From Acidobacterium sp. (lineage in GTDB: Bacteria > Acidobacteriota > Terriglobia > Terriglobales > Acidobacteriaceae): a stretch of DNA of 64,000 bases. The stretch spans positions 114,535 to 178,534 of the forward strand of contig PMUI01000086.1 of NCBI GenBank assembly GCA_003166955.1, read 5' to 3'. Shown here one piece after another: positions 8,900 through 16,215 of the stretch (positions are counted from its first letter, which is position 1; each line of letters opens with the position of its first letter). Under the pieces are notes generated by a model. It was given only the letters and a program-made list of their open reading frames with translations, made no database searches and was not told the origin of the DNA. The position numbers and the translations under genes were made by a program.

Positions 8900-9580
8900 T
8901 TAGACGCCGGCCTGGGTCATCATTTCTTTAATGCTGGCGCGCCAGCGCTGGAGCTCGACGCGGTCGCCGAGTTTGAGCTGCTGCGCGGCTTCCTGCAGCG
9001 TGATGCGGCGCGAGTAGAGCTCGTCGGTGACACGGTCGGCGAGGTCGGGAAGGAAGAGGGACTTGCCGCCGCGCTGCTGGATGGTTTCCGGCATGGAGCT
9101 GGACTGGTAGAGTTCGAACTTGCTGACGTCGCCGAAATAGCCGTTGCGGACGACGTGGACGACCGTGCCGGGCATGGCTTCGAGATAGCTGTTGAGCAGC
9201 TCGAGCGAGTCGCGCTGGCGGTTGATGACCCAGAGTGTGATGAGGGGGCGGGCGAGTTCCTTGAGCGCGTCGAGCAGGATGGCACCGTGGACACGCACCG
9301 CGTCGTTGTTGCGCGCCGGTGTATTGACGACGACGGCTTTGAAGGGGTTAGCGTCGCAGGTGTTGACGAGGTTAATCCAGCCGTCGATCTCGTCAAGGCT
9401 CGCGACCTCGCCTTCGACATTGCGGCGGTAGGCCTTCCAGACATCGGGGTTGGTGGTATCGGCTTCAAGGAGCCGGACGTAGCGGTGCTCCGCGGTGAAG
9501 TAATCGAGGACAGCCATAGCGGTGAGCGATTTGCCGACACCTCCTTTGCTGCCACTGACGAAGACGATGGGTTGGTTCAT
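8900..9580 (-). CDS. Orphan ParA/MinD-like P-loop ATPase
   Basis: The 226-residue protein has a deviant Walker A motif GSKGGVGKSLTA at residues about 10-21, which defines the ParA/MinD/SIMIBI class, followed by a switch-like segment LLEADTTNPDVWKAY. A KAVVVNTPARNND segment sits where the Walker B/switch II region is expected. There is no DNA-binding N-terminal extension and no ParB gene nearby, so plasmid-type partitioning is unlikely. It may position a protein or act as a regulator. The next minus-strand genes upstream are the ThiS-like and the small membrane protein genes, separated by 145 bp. The partner is unknown. Confidence 0.75.
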   Translation of the reverse strand: MNQPIVFVSGSKGGVGKSLTAMAVLDYFTAEHRYVRLLEADTTNPDVWKAYRRNVEGEVASLDEIDGWINLVNTCDANPFKAVVVNTPARNNDAVRVHGAILLDALKELARPLITLWVINRQRDSLELLNSYLEAMPGTVVHVVRNGYFGDVSKFELYQSSSMPETIQQRGGKSLFLPDLADRVTDELYSRRITLQEAAQQLKLGDRVELQRWRASIKEMMTQAGV

Positions 9581-9725
9581 GGAAAGGTCCTACATCTGAA
9601 TTGGAGGGTGAAGGTTTTCGTGGGAGACCCCAGCCCTTCGAGAGTACACGGGAGGGGCGGATGGGGCAACCAAGAGTGCACAGTGATGAGTGCGGATGGA
9701 GTGGACCAGAGGTGGAAGCCCGGAA

Positions 9726-9941
9726 TCAGGGCGCCCCGCCGCCGACGAAGTGGACGATTTCCAGTTTGTCGCCGTCGGCGACGGCAGTGGCGGGCCAGGC
9801 GGGACGAGAGACGATGGAGCCGTTGTGCTCGACAGCGATGCGATCGGAGGGGAGCGCGAGAGCGCTGAGAAGATCTTGAAGGGTTGCGCCGGGGCCGAGC
9901 TCTGGAAAGCTTTGTGGCTGGCCGTTGATGAGGAGGTTCAT
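9726..9941 (-). CDS. thiS: ThiS/MoaD-like beta-grasp sulfur-carrier protein with two extra C-terminal residues
   Basis: The 71-residue product matches ThiS, the sulfur carrier for thiazole synthesis: MNLLINGQPQSF, an ATLQDLLSAL helix, then IAVEHNGSIVSRP and a C-terminal DGDKLEIVHFVGGG. ThiS and MoaD normally end in Gly-Gly, whose carboxylate is adenylated and thiocarboxylated. Here the chain ends GGGAP, so two residues follow the glycines. The carrier would need trimming, or it is not an active sulfur donor. No thiG, thiF or other thiamine gene is nearby. The region before the ATG is occupied by three copies of a 7-mer (9941-9961) and no Shine-Dalgarno sequence is visible. Confidence 0.7.
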   Translation of the reverse strand: MNLLINGQPQSFPELGPGATLQDLLSALALPSDRIAVEHNGSIVSRPAWPATAVADGDKLEIVHFVGGGAP

Positions 9942-9961
9942 ACAGGGTACAGGGTACAGGG
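9941..9961. repeat. Three tandem tacaggg heptamers
   Basis: Three perfect copies of tacaggg abut the start codon of the ThiS-like gene and fill the place where its ribosome binding site should be. This is another member of the 7-nt-period repeat set. Confidence 0.8.
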
Positions 9962-10006
9962 CTGCGACGGGACTCGCAGCCGGCGAGCCTGCCTCGGGAT
10001 TGCCTC

Positions 10007-10222
10007 TCAGCGCAGGATGTGCCAGAGCATCCAGCCGGCGCTGCCGATGATGACGAGCGCAGATTCGATGACCAGGGCGTAGCCGAGTCCTCGAAAAGCG
10101 CCGAGGTTGATTTCGGGCTCGGCGTCGGGACCGAGACCGGAGACGGTGCGGGAGAAATCTGCGAGCGGCTCAGAGGTGAGGTCGGGAAGATCGATCAGCG
10201 ATTCGAAGGAACGCGCGGCCAT
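10007..10222 (-). CDS. Small C-terminally anchored membrane protein, unknown function
   Basis: The 71-residue product has a charged soluble N-terminal 45 residues (MAARSFESLIDLPDL...) and one membrane helix near the C-terminus (ALVIESALVIIGSAGWMLW). I chose the ATG at 10222 because AAGGGGGA lies just upstream; an open frame continues to 10432 but has no comparable start. It could be a tail-anchored partner of a larger complex. It lies 65 bp upstream of the ThiS-like gene on the same strand. I recognise no family. Confidence 0.6.
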   Translation of the reverse strand: MAARSFESLIDLPDLTSEPLADFSRTVSGLGPDAEPEINLGAFRGLGYALVIESALVIIGSAGWMLWHILR

Positions 10223-10449
10223 AAAAATCCCCCTTGTAGAAACGCTACCGATCGGGGACGGCCTATGCATGAATAGCTGCGAAGGAAACGCGAGGAGTGT
10301 GCCGAAAGAGGACGCCCTCCGGCCCGGAGTCAAAACGGGAAAGGCGGCTCGCCCGTGATCAGCCGGGCAGGCCATAAACTTGGTGGTTTGCTGGGTGAGC
10401 GACCGCTGACTCAGCCTGGACGCGGCGGGCATACACGAGAGCGAGGGTT

Positions 10450-11313
10450 ATGACAAAAATTTATGCGATTCGTACGGGGTCGGTGAAGGTGCGCAGGGGG
10501 CAACGGGAGTCGAGGGGCAAGGGTGTGGCCCGCACGCTGAACATGCTGCTCGACAGGGAGTGGACGGAGTGGCTGCCTATTTATGCGTGGGTGATCGAGC
10601 ATGATGAGGGCATTATTGTGGTCGATACGGGAGAAACGTCGCGGGTGCACGAGCGCGGATACCATCCGTCATGGCACCCGTTCTATCGGCGAGCGGTGCA
10701 GTTCTCGGTTCATCCTGAGGAGGAACTGGGCCCGCAGCTGCGCGCTCTGGGCATTGCTGCGAGAGATGTGCGCCATGTTGTGCTCACGCATCTGCACACC
10801 GATCATGCGGGAGGATTGGCGCACCTGACGGGCGCGAGGATATGGGTAGCGGAGGGGGAGTTGCGGCGGGCCAGCGGTTGGGGCGGGAAGGTGGGCGGAT
10901 ATTTGCCACACCGGTGGCCGAAGTGGTGGGATCCGGAGTTGCTGCGCTTTGAGGAGCGGCCGCTGGGGCCTTTCCAGCGAAGCGTGCCACTGACGAAATG
11001 CGGCGATGTGGTGGCGATTGAGACCCCGGGACACACGCCCCATCATGTGTCAGTGGTGGTGCAGGGGACGGTGTTGTATTTTCTGGCGGGCGATACGAGC
11101 TATAACCAGGGGCTGCTGATGGCGGGCAAGGTGGATGGGGTGAGCCCGAACGAAGCTGTTTCGCGGGGCACGCTGGCGCGCATCATGAGGCTCGCGAAGG
11201 AGCGGCCGCTGGTGTATTTGCCGTCGCACGATCCTGAGAGCGAAGCGCGGCTCGCGGCGAATGCAGTGCTGGTGGCGGAGGAGGGTTCGTCGCCGGCTGC
11301 GTTTGCGCAATAA
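10450..11313 (+). CDS. Metallo-beta-lactamase-fold hydrolase, N-acyl homoserine lactonase type
   Basis: The 287-residue protein has the zinc-binding motif HLHTDHAGG (residues about 117-125), a later histidine in ETPGHTPHH and an Asp in LAGDTSYNQG, together giving the dinuclear zinc site of the metallo-beta-lactamase superfamily. The spacing and the N-terminal segment with WLPIYAWVIEHDEGIIVVDTG resemble AiiA-type N-acyl homoserine lactonases, which open the lactone ring of quorum-sensing signals. Lactone hydrolysis is therefore likely but the actual substrate is inferred. An 11-bp palindrome (GCTGA-C-TCAGC, 10405-10415) lies about 35 bp upstream and may be an operator. The ATG at 10450 is preceded by GAG-rich sequence. 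Confidence 0.8.
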   Translation: MTKIYAIRTGSVKVRRGQRESRGKGVARTLNMLLDREWTEWLPIYAWVIEHDEGIIVVDTGETSRVHERGYHPSWHPFYRRAVQFSVHPEEELGPQLRALGIAARDVRHVVLTHLHTDHAGGLAHLTGARIWVAEGELRRASGWGGKVGGYLPHRWPKWWDPELLRFEERPLGPFQRSVPLTKCGDVVAIETPGHTPHHVSVVVQGTVLYFLAGDTSYNQGLLMAGKVDGVSPNEAVSRGTLARIMRLAKERPLVYLPSHDPESEARLAANAVLVAEEGSSPAAFAQ

Positions 11314-11433
11314 GGAGGGGGGTCGCCTTGCATCGGCCAAAGGATGGAGAGAAATGCCGACCCGGCTGCGGTTGTGAGTTGTCATTCGGCTCCGGGATAA
11401 TGGGCGGGCGGTTGCGGTCCCCAGGATTCCTGT

Positions 11434-12747
11434 TTGGTAAAGACGAACATCGACAAGATGCCGGGCGCCGTGCGCTCGGCCGAGAACCAACTCGCGTATC
11501 CGGGATGGCGCGTCGCGGTGGTGTGCCACATCGGCGTGCTGACGGGGTTCGCGACGGTCTTCATTTACAGCTTCAGCTTCATGGTGAAGCCGCTGGGCCA
11601 GGCGTTTGGGTGGGATCGTGAACAGATTGCGCGCGCGTTCAGCCTGGCGGCGATTTCCGTGGCGATTTTTTCACCGTTCATCGGAAAGCTGTTCGACCGG
11701 TTCGATCCGCGCAAACTGATTGCGGGTTTCATGACGGCGTTTGGGCTGGGGATGGGGGCGATGGGATTTCTGACGCCGCATCTTTGGCAGTTGTATGCGA
11801 ACGCGGTGCTGATTGGGATTGCGGGGACGGGAACGTATCAGCTGGGCTACGCGCGGGTGATTGCGGCGTGGTTCGAGCGGAGGCTGGGCGCGGCGCTGTC
11901 GATTGTGGTGGCGGGGTCGGGCGTTGGGTCGTTCATTGTGCCGCCGCTGGTGGCGCATCTGCTGGTGACGGTCGGATGGCGGAAGACGTATTTCGGACTG
12001 GCCGCGCTGCCGCTGCTGATCGGTATGCCGCTGACACTGCTGTTTGCGCGGGCGCCGAAGGCGGGGTCAGTACATGAATCGACGCGCGCGATGCGGGGCG
12101 AGGCTGCGGAGGGTCTGACGTGGCAGCGGGCGCTGGGGTCGGCGAGTTTTTGGTTGCTGGCGCTGGGGGTGGTGGCGCTGTCGCTGAGCGAAAACGGGGC
12201 GGTGGCGCATCTGGCGCCGATGCTGAGCGATCACGGGCTGAAGACGGAGCAGATCGCGATCACCGCGTCGCTGCTGGGAATTTCGAGTGTGACGGGGCGC
12301 TTTGTGCTGGGGTGGTTGTTGGATATCGTGAAGGGATCGCATATTGCTGTGGCTTCACTGCTGGCGGCGGGCGCTGGAATGCTGCTGCTGGCGCATGCGC
12401 GGACGTTTGGCGCGGCGGCTCCGGCTGCGTTTATTGCAGGGTTAGGCGGCGGATGCGAGCTGGATCTGATTCCCTATATGTTGCGGCGGTATTTTGGGCT
12501 GCGGTCGTTTTCGACGCTGTACGGGATGGTGTACAGCACGTTTGCCGTGGCGGGGGCGTTTGCGCCGCTGGTGCTGGGACATATCTATGACAGGACGGGA
12601 TCGTATACGGGGATTATGAATGCCTTTTGCGCGGTGACGCTGGTGGCTTCGCTGGCAATGCTGGCGCTGCCGGCGTACCGGTATGCTGCGCATGGGCCGG
12701 CAGCGGAGGAACTGGCGGTGGACGATTCACTTCTCGCAACCGAATAA
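11434..12747 (+). CDS. MFS transporter, monocarboxylate / oxalate-formate antiporter type
   Basis: The product of about 437 residues has twelve predicted membrane helices and an MFS loop signature between helices 2 and 3 (GKLFDRFDPRKL). Overall pattern and segments such as MVKPLGQAFGWDREQ resemble the OFA/monocarboxylate subgroup, which exchanges or imports small organic acids. I give a TTG start at 11434 because AGGA sits seven bases upstream. The ATG at 11458 is an alternative, with a weaker upstream site. The two downstream CMD-family genes follow after 9 and 49 bp, so the three are probably co-transcribed. The substrate is not predictable from sequence. Confidence 0.85.
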   Translation: MVKTNIDKMPGAVRSAENQLAYPGWRVAVVCHIGVLTGFATVFIYSFSFMVKPLGQAFGWDREQIARAFSLAAISVAIFSPFIGKLFDRFDPRKLIAGFMTAFGLGMGAMGFLTPHLWQLYANAVLIGIAGTGTYQLGYARVIAAWFERRLGAALSIVVAGSGVGSFIVPPLVAHLLVTVGWRKTYFGLAALPLLIGMPLTLLFARAPKAGSVHESTRAMRGEAAEGLTWQRALGSASFWLLALGVVALSLSENGAVAHLAPMLSDHGLKTEQIAITASLLGISSVTGRFVLGWLLDIVKGSHIAVASLLAAGAGMLLLAHARTFGAAAPAAFIAGLGGGCELDLIPYMLRRYFGLRSFSTLYGMVYSTFAVAGAFAPLVLGHIYDRTGSYTGIMNAFCAVTLVASLAMLALPAYRYAAHGPAAEELAVDDSLLATE

Positions 12748-12756
12748 GGAGGGTTT

Positions 12757-13407
12757 ATGAAAGCAGTCGAGCAGACGCCGACCTGGCTTCCTGAGGTCGA
12801 GGCCAATCCGCAGCCGAGCCCATATGCGGATCTGATCCGAATTGCGAAGGAGAGCGGGCGCGAGCACTGGCAGATTTGGCATCTGTTTGCGTTTCGGCCG
12901 GAGGTGACTTCGCCTCTGGCGAGCTTTACGGAAGGCGTGATGCGCGGCGATGCGCCGATCAGCGGCGGGCTGCGCGAGCTGATTGCGGCGTACACGTCGT
13001 GGACCAACCAGTGCGAATTTTGCTGGCGGTCGCACGCGGCGATAGCCGCGGAGATGCTGGGCAGCGAGGATTTGGTGCGGAAGGTTCTGGAGGATATGGA
13101 GACCTCGCCGCTGCCGGAACACGAAAAGGCGCTGATGCGCTTTGCACGGAAAATCACGAAGGAACTGCCGGCGATGCGCGAGGACGACGTGGAGGAGCTG
13201 CGCAGGATGGGCTGGAGCGACGAGGCGATCTACTACACGATCCTCGTGGTGGCGCTGTTTAATTTCTATAACCGGTGGGTGACGACGTCGGGAGTTCATC
13301 CGGTGTCGGACGAAGTGCATCGGATGCACGGCAAGCGGCTGGCGGTGAGCGGCTACGAGCCGAAGAATCGGCTGATGGGGATCAAGGCATCGGGCAATGG
13401 TGTTTAG
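12757..13407 (+). CDS. Carboxymuconolactone decarboxylase / AhpD-like peroxidase-related protein
   Basis: The 216-residue protein belongs to the CMD/AhpD all-helical family. Its redox motif is CEFCWRSH near residues 88-95, a CxxC followed by histidine, typical of AhpD-like disulfide reductases and peroxidase-related proteins. The C-terminal half has WSDEAIYYTILVVALFNFYNRW, the helical pattern of the family. A strong ribosome site AAGGAGGG precedes the ATG at 12757, only nine bases after the MFS stop. A likely role is removal of peroxides or an unknown redox step on the transported compound. It is followed by a second, shorter CMD protein. Confidence 0.85.
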   Translation: MKAVEQTPTWLPEVEANPQPSPYADLIRIAKESGREHWQIWHLFAFRPEVTSPLASFTEGVMRGDAPISGGLRELIAAYTSWTNQCEFCWRSHAAIAAEMLGSEDLVRKVLEDMETSPLPEHEKALMRFARKITKELPAMREDDVEELRRMGWSDEAIYYTILVVALFNFYNRWVTTSGVHPVSDEVHRMHGKRLAVSGYEPKNRLMGIKASGNGV

Positions 13408-13456
13408 GCGGAGCCGCGAGGCTGCGGCACGAACTATTGATTTGGAGGAGGAGACG

Positions 13457-14038
13457 ATGGCACATATTGCACTGGAAGAGGGAATGCCCGGGATTACGGG
13501 CGCGTTTGCGTTTCGGCCGGAGACGGCGAAGCCGATGCGGGAGCTGGCGGAGATTCTACTGCGCGGCGAGAGCACGCTGACGAGCGCCGAACGCGAGGCG
13601 ATTGCGGCGGTGGTGTCGAACGGGAATGAGTGCCGGTTCTGCCAGATGTCGCACAGTGCGGCGGCGGCGGAGCATCGCGGGGGACGCGAGGTGGACTATG
13701 CGTGGATCGAGGCGGTGAAGGCGAATCCGGAGAGCGCGGATATTTCGCCGAAGCTGCGGGCGCTGATCGCGATTGCAAAGAAGGTTCGCGAGGGCGGGAA
13801 GAATGTAACAGCGGCTGATATCAATCTGGCGCGGGAGCGCGGCGCGACGGACAGGGAGATTCATGACACGGTGCTGATCGCCGCGGCGTTCTCGATGTAC
13901 AACCGCTATGTGGATGGGCTGGCGACGTGGCAGCCGGAGGAGATGGCGGCTTACAAGCCGATGGGGCAGCGCATGGCGCACGAGGGGTACGCGAGGCGGG
14001 CTGCTGAGCCGGTGAGGATGGGAACCGGTAGCCGATAG
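13457..14038 (+). CDS. Second CMD/AhpD-like protein of the tandem pair
   Basis: The 193-residue protein is a distant relative of its upstream neighbour. It has CRFCQMSH near residues 60-67, the same CxxC-x2-H arrangement, and the helical segment DREIHDTVLIAAAFSMYNRY. The GGAGGAGGAG run at 13444-13453 sets the ATG at 13457. The last codons and the stop fall inside a 7-nt-period repeat (14027 onwards), so the extreme C-terminus (TGSR) appears to be encoded by repeat sequence. The pair may form a heteromeric CMD complex, which is inference. Confidence 0.8.
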   Translation: MAHIALEEGMPGITGAFAFRPETAKPMRELAEILLRGESTLTSAEREAIAAVVSNGNECRFCQMSHSAAAAEHRGGREVDYAWIEAVKANPESADISPKLRALIAIAKKVREGGKNVTAADINLARERGATDREIHDTVLIAAAFSMYNRYVDGLATWQPEEMAAYKPMGQRMAHEGYARRAAEPVRMGTGSR

Positions 14039-14090
14039 CCTGTGGCTATAGCCTTTAGTCGGTAGCCTGCAGTCGGTAGCGCATCGCGAG
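14027..14090. repeat. Degenerate heptanucleotide-periodic repeat overlapping a stop codon
   Basis: TAG/CAG-type triplets recur every seven bases with one 1-bp slip (ggtagcc, gatagcc, then tatagcc, ttagtcg, gtagcct and so on). The repeat supplies the stop codon of the preceding CMD gene. Confidence 0.6.
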
Positions 14091-14108
14091 TCGGTGGCAG
14101 GGTTGCGG

Positions 14109-14594
14109 CTAATGGCCGGAGCCTGAGGGCGAGGGCGAGCCTCCTTCCCTTGCCGGCTGCTTCGTGAATTCAAAGGTACAGGTGCGGCCGACGATGCCGA
14201 GGCCTTCGCTTTTTGTGCCGGTGCCTGTTGTTTCCTGGAATTGCGCTTTGACGTCGTAGCCGTAGCTCTCGCCCTTGTGGGCGAAAACGCCGCGGGCATA
14301 TTGCCTGGACGCGACGATGCCGTTAGCGGAGAGTTTGGCGGTGCCATTGTCGGCGATTTTGCCGTCGAGGGTGTAGTAGCCAGGCTGGTCGGCAGCGCCG
14401 CGCTCACCGTGCAGCGTGTTGTTCTGAATGACGCTGACGAATTGCCAGGTGTAGCCCTCGGTGTTTCCTTTGGGCGGGCAGGTGAGTTTGGTGAGCCAGC
14501 TGCCGTCGAAGTGCTCGCTGGCGATGGAAGTGCCTGGCAGAAGGAAGAATGCGCAGGTCAAAGCAAAAAGAATGACGAGTCGTGAGAATTTCAT
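14109..14594 (-). CDS. Secreted protein of unknown function, paralogue of the 14895-15377 gene
   Basis: The 161-residue product has a signal peptide (LVILFALTCAFFLLPGTSIAS) cut before EHFDGSWLT. Key features shared with the neighbouring paralogue are the FDGxWLT start, QPGYYTLDGKIADNG, the GVFAHKGESYGYDVKAQF block and a Cys pair that may form a disulfide (after LTCPP and in GRTCTFEF). It looks like a small beta-sandwich extracytoplasmic protein. The ATG at 14594 follows GGAGGGGG and is preferred over the in-frame ATG at 14654. Function is unknown. Confidence 0.7.
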   Translation of the reverse strand: MKFSRLVILFALTCAFFLLPGTSIASEHFDGSWLTKLTCPPKGNTEGYTWQFVSVIQNNTLHGERGAADQPGYYTLDGKIADNGTAKLSANGIVASRQYARGVFAHKGESYGYDVKAQFQETTGTGTKSEGLGIVGRTCTFEFTKQPAREGGSPSPSGSGH

Positions 14595-14688
14595 TGGAGC
14601 CCCCTCCGCCTGTTTCATGGGCAGAACTTTCCCTTTCAGTGAATCGGCTGGCATTGTAGGCGGGTTGGGGGGAAATGCAAGATTACTG

Positions 14689-14849
14689 GTAGCAGGAAGC
14701 TGGAAGCTGGAAGCAGGAAGCTGGAAGCAGGAAGCTCGAAGCAGGAAGCTCGAAGCTCGAAGCTCGAAGCTCGAAGCTCGAAGCTCGAAGCTCGAAGCTC
14801 GAAGCTCGAAGCTCGAAGCTCGAAGCTCGAAGCTCGAAGCTCGAAGCTG
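14689..14849. repeat. Heptanucleotide array, 23 units, with 14 perfect gaagctc copies
   Basis: The array keeps exact 7-nt phase from 14689 to 14849. The first eight units are variants of gaagc[at][gc] plus one gtagcag; from 14745 to 14842 fourteen units are perfect gaagctc, and the last is gaagctg. It lies between two paralogous secreted-protein genes. Such an array is prone to slippage, so copy number probably varies between strains. Confidence 0.95.
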
Positions 14850-14894
14850 GTGGAGATTTGTTATTGGTTGCCTGGTTCCTGCGTGGCTCAGGCG

Positions 14895-15377
14895 CTACTG
14901 TGGGGTTGACGCTGGAGGCGTTGTGGCGGCGGGTTGGCGCTCGAAGGTGAAGTTGCAGGGTCGGCTTTCGATGCCGAGGCCGGTGTCGCGCGTGCCGGTG
15001 CCCTTGTCTGCGTCGAAGTGGGCTTTGACCGTGTAGTGGTAGTCTTCGCCCTTGTGCGCGAAGATGCCGTGGGCATTGGCGCGGTTGGCGAGGACGCCGT
15101 TGACGTCGAGCTCGGCGTTGCCGTCAGCGCCGATTGTGCCTGTGATGATCTCGTAGCCGGGCTGGTCGGGGGTGCCTTTGTCCCCTTTCAGATTGTTGCC
15201 ATCGATGGTGGTGGGGATCTTGCGGATGAGCTCTTCCATCTTGCCCTGCGCGGGGCAGTCCTGGGTGGTGAGCCACTGGCCGTCGAATTTTTCGGCGGCG
15301 ATGGAGGTTGCGGGGAGCAGACCGAGGGCGCAGGCGAGGGCGGCGAACAGCAGAACGGGGAAGCGCAGGGATGGCAT
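14895..15377 (-). CDS. Secreted protein of unknown function, paralogue of the 14109-14594 gene
   Basis: The 160-residue product has a signal peptide (LLFAALACALGLLPATSIAA) followed by EKFDGQWLTTQDCP, QPGYEIITGTIGADG and GIFAHKGEDYHYTVKAHF. These blocks align with the paralogue at 14109-14594, as do the two cysteines. A Pro/Thr-rich tail follows. The pair arose by tandem duplication and is separated by the heptamer array. No enzymatic motif is visible; a small envelope or ligand-binding domain is the most that can be said. Confidence 0.7.
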   Translation of the reverse strand: MPSLRFPVLLFAALACALGLLPATSIAAEKFDGQWLTTQDCPAQGKMEELIRKIPTTIDGNNLKGDKGTPDQPGYEIITGTIGADGNAELDVNGVLANRANAHGIFAHKGEDYHYTVKAHFDADKGTGTRDTGLGIESRPCNFTFERQPAATTPPASTPQ

Positions 15378-15478
15378 CGCGAGTCTCCTGGGTTTGGTGA
15401 AATCAGGGGCCGGGCGGGGGATTTCTTTTTAGCAGGGAGGGTCGGGGGTTGTCTAATGTGGTTGCGGTGAGAGGCCGG

Positions 15479-16048
15479 CTAGTGCACGACGCCCACGTTG
15501 TCGGCGGGCCAGTAGATGAAGGTGGCTTTGCCGTAGATGAGGTCCCGGTCGACGGGGCCGAAGTCGCGGGAGTCAGAGGAGATGGAGCGGTGGTCGCCCA
15601 TGACGAAGTATTGGCCGGCGGGGACGATCATCTCGGGCATGGAGCGAGTGTCGCGATAGCGGCGCGGGACCCAGGGTTCTTCGGTGGGCTCGCCGTCGAT
15701 CCAGACGCGGCCCTGGTCGATGAAGATGGAGTCGCCGGGCAGGGCGATGACGCGCTTGATGTAGCTTTTTTCCGGATCGCGCGGGTAGTGGAAGACGACG
15801 ACGTCGCCGCGGGAGATTTTTTCGAAGTGGAAGAAGAGCTTGTCGATGAAGAGGCGGTCCTGGTCGCGCAGCTCGGGCTGCATGCTGGTGCCTTCGACGC
15901 GGACCGGCTGATAGAGCACGGTGACCATGACGAAAGAGGCGATGACGGAGATGCCGATGTCGCGCGCCCAGACGCGGAGGCCGGGATGAAGCAGGCGGCG
16001 AAGGAAACGGAGACGGGGATGGAGCACGGGCTGGGGTTCCTCGTTCAA
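15479..16048 (-). CDS. lepB: Signal peptidase I
   Basis: The 189-residue protein has one N-terminal membrane helix (DIGISVIASFVMVTVLY) and a periplasmic catalytic domain. Box B contains the nucleophile serine in GTSMQP (about residue 54). Box D contains the general-base lysine in YIKRVIALPGD (about residue 96). Box E is GDHRSISSDSRDFG. This is the complete Ser-Lys dyad of type I signal peptidases, which cut Sec and Tat signal peptides on the outer face of the membrane. It would process the many signal-peptide proteins encoded nearby. Length is usual for a short bacterial enzyme with one helix. Confidence 0.95.
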   Translation of the reverse strand: MNEEPQPVLHPRLRFLRRLLHPGLRVWARDIGISVIASFVMVTVLYQPVRVEGTSMQPELRDQDRLFIDKLFFHFEKISRGDVVVFHYPRDPEKSYIKRVIALPGDSIFIDQGRVWIDGEPTEEPWVPRRYRDTRSMPEMIVPAGQYFVMGDHRSISSDSRDFGPVDRDLIYGKATFIYWPADNVGVVH

Positions 16049-16088
16049 TCTACTCTACGAAATTTCCGGCGATTCCGTTTCCAGAATT

Positions 16089-16195
16089 TTGCAGGCTCCC
16101 CGTTCGACTTTCGCCTGCGGCGATACGCTCAGGGCAGGCTCTCCGCCGCGTGCGCCCAAGGGAGGCGCATTCCGGTCGGGATGACAATAGCGCAG
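16089..16195. repeat. Dispersed GC-rich intergenic repeat
   Basis: This gap carries CCGTTCGACT, CGCTCAGGGCAGGCT and a closing GGGATGACA. Related wording occurs at 60083-60172 (CCATTCGACTCGCC and CGCTCAGGGTCAGGA), so this looks like an interspersed element of non-coding type. It lies between lepB and the gene upstream. Confidence 0.5.
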
Positions 16196-16215
16196 CTTTC
16201 CTGCGGAACGCTGCG

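Noticed and set aside
8900..9580. Chromosome or plasmid partition ParA
   Set aside because: No ParB gene, no centromere-like repeats and no N-terminal DNA-binding domain; kept only as an orphan ParA-like ATPase.
10290..10420. Cyclic-di-GMP or thiamine riboswitch upstream of the ThiS-like or lactonase gene
   Set aside because: Single words such as GGACGC and CCTCCGGCC resemble the GEMM motif, but order and required loops do not fit; no TPP core was found either.
14689..14849. CRISPR array
   Set aside because: Units are 7 bases with no spacers and no cas genes are present.
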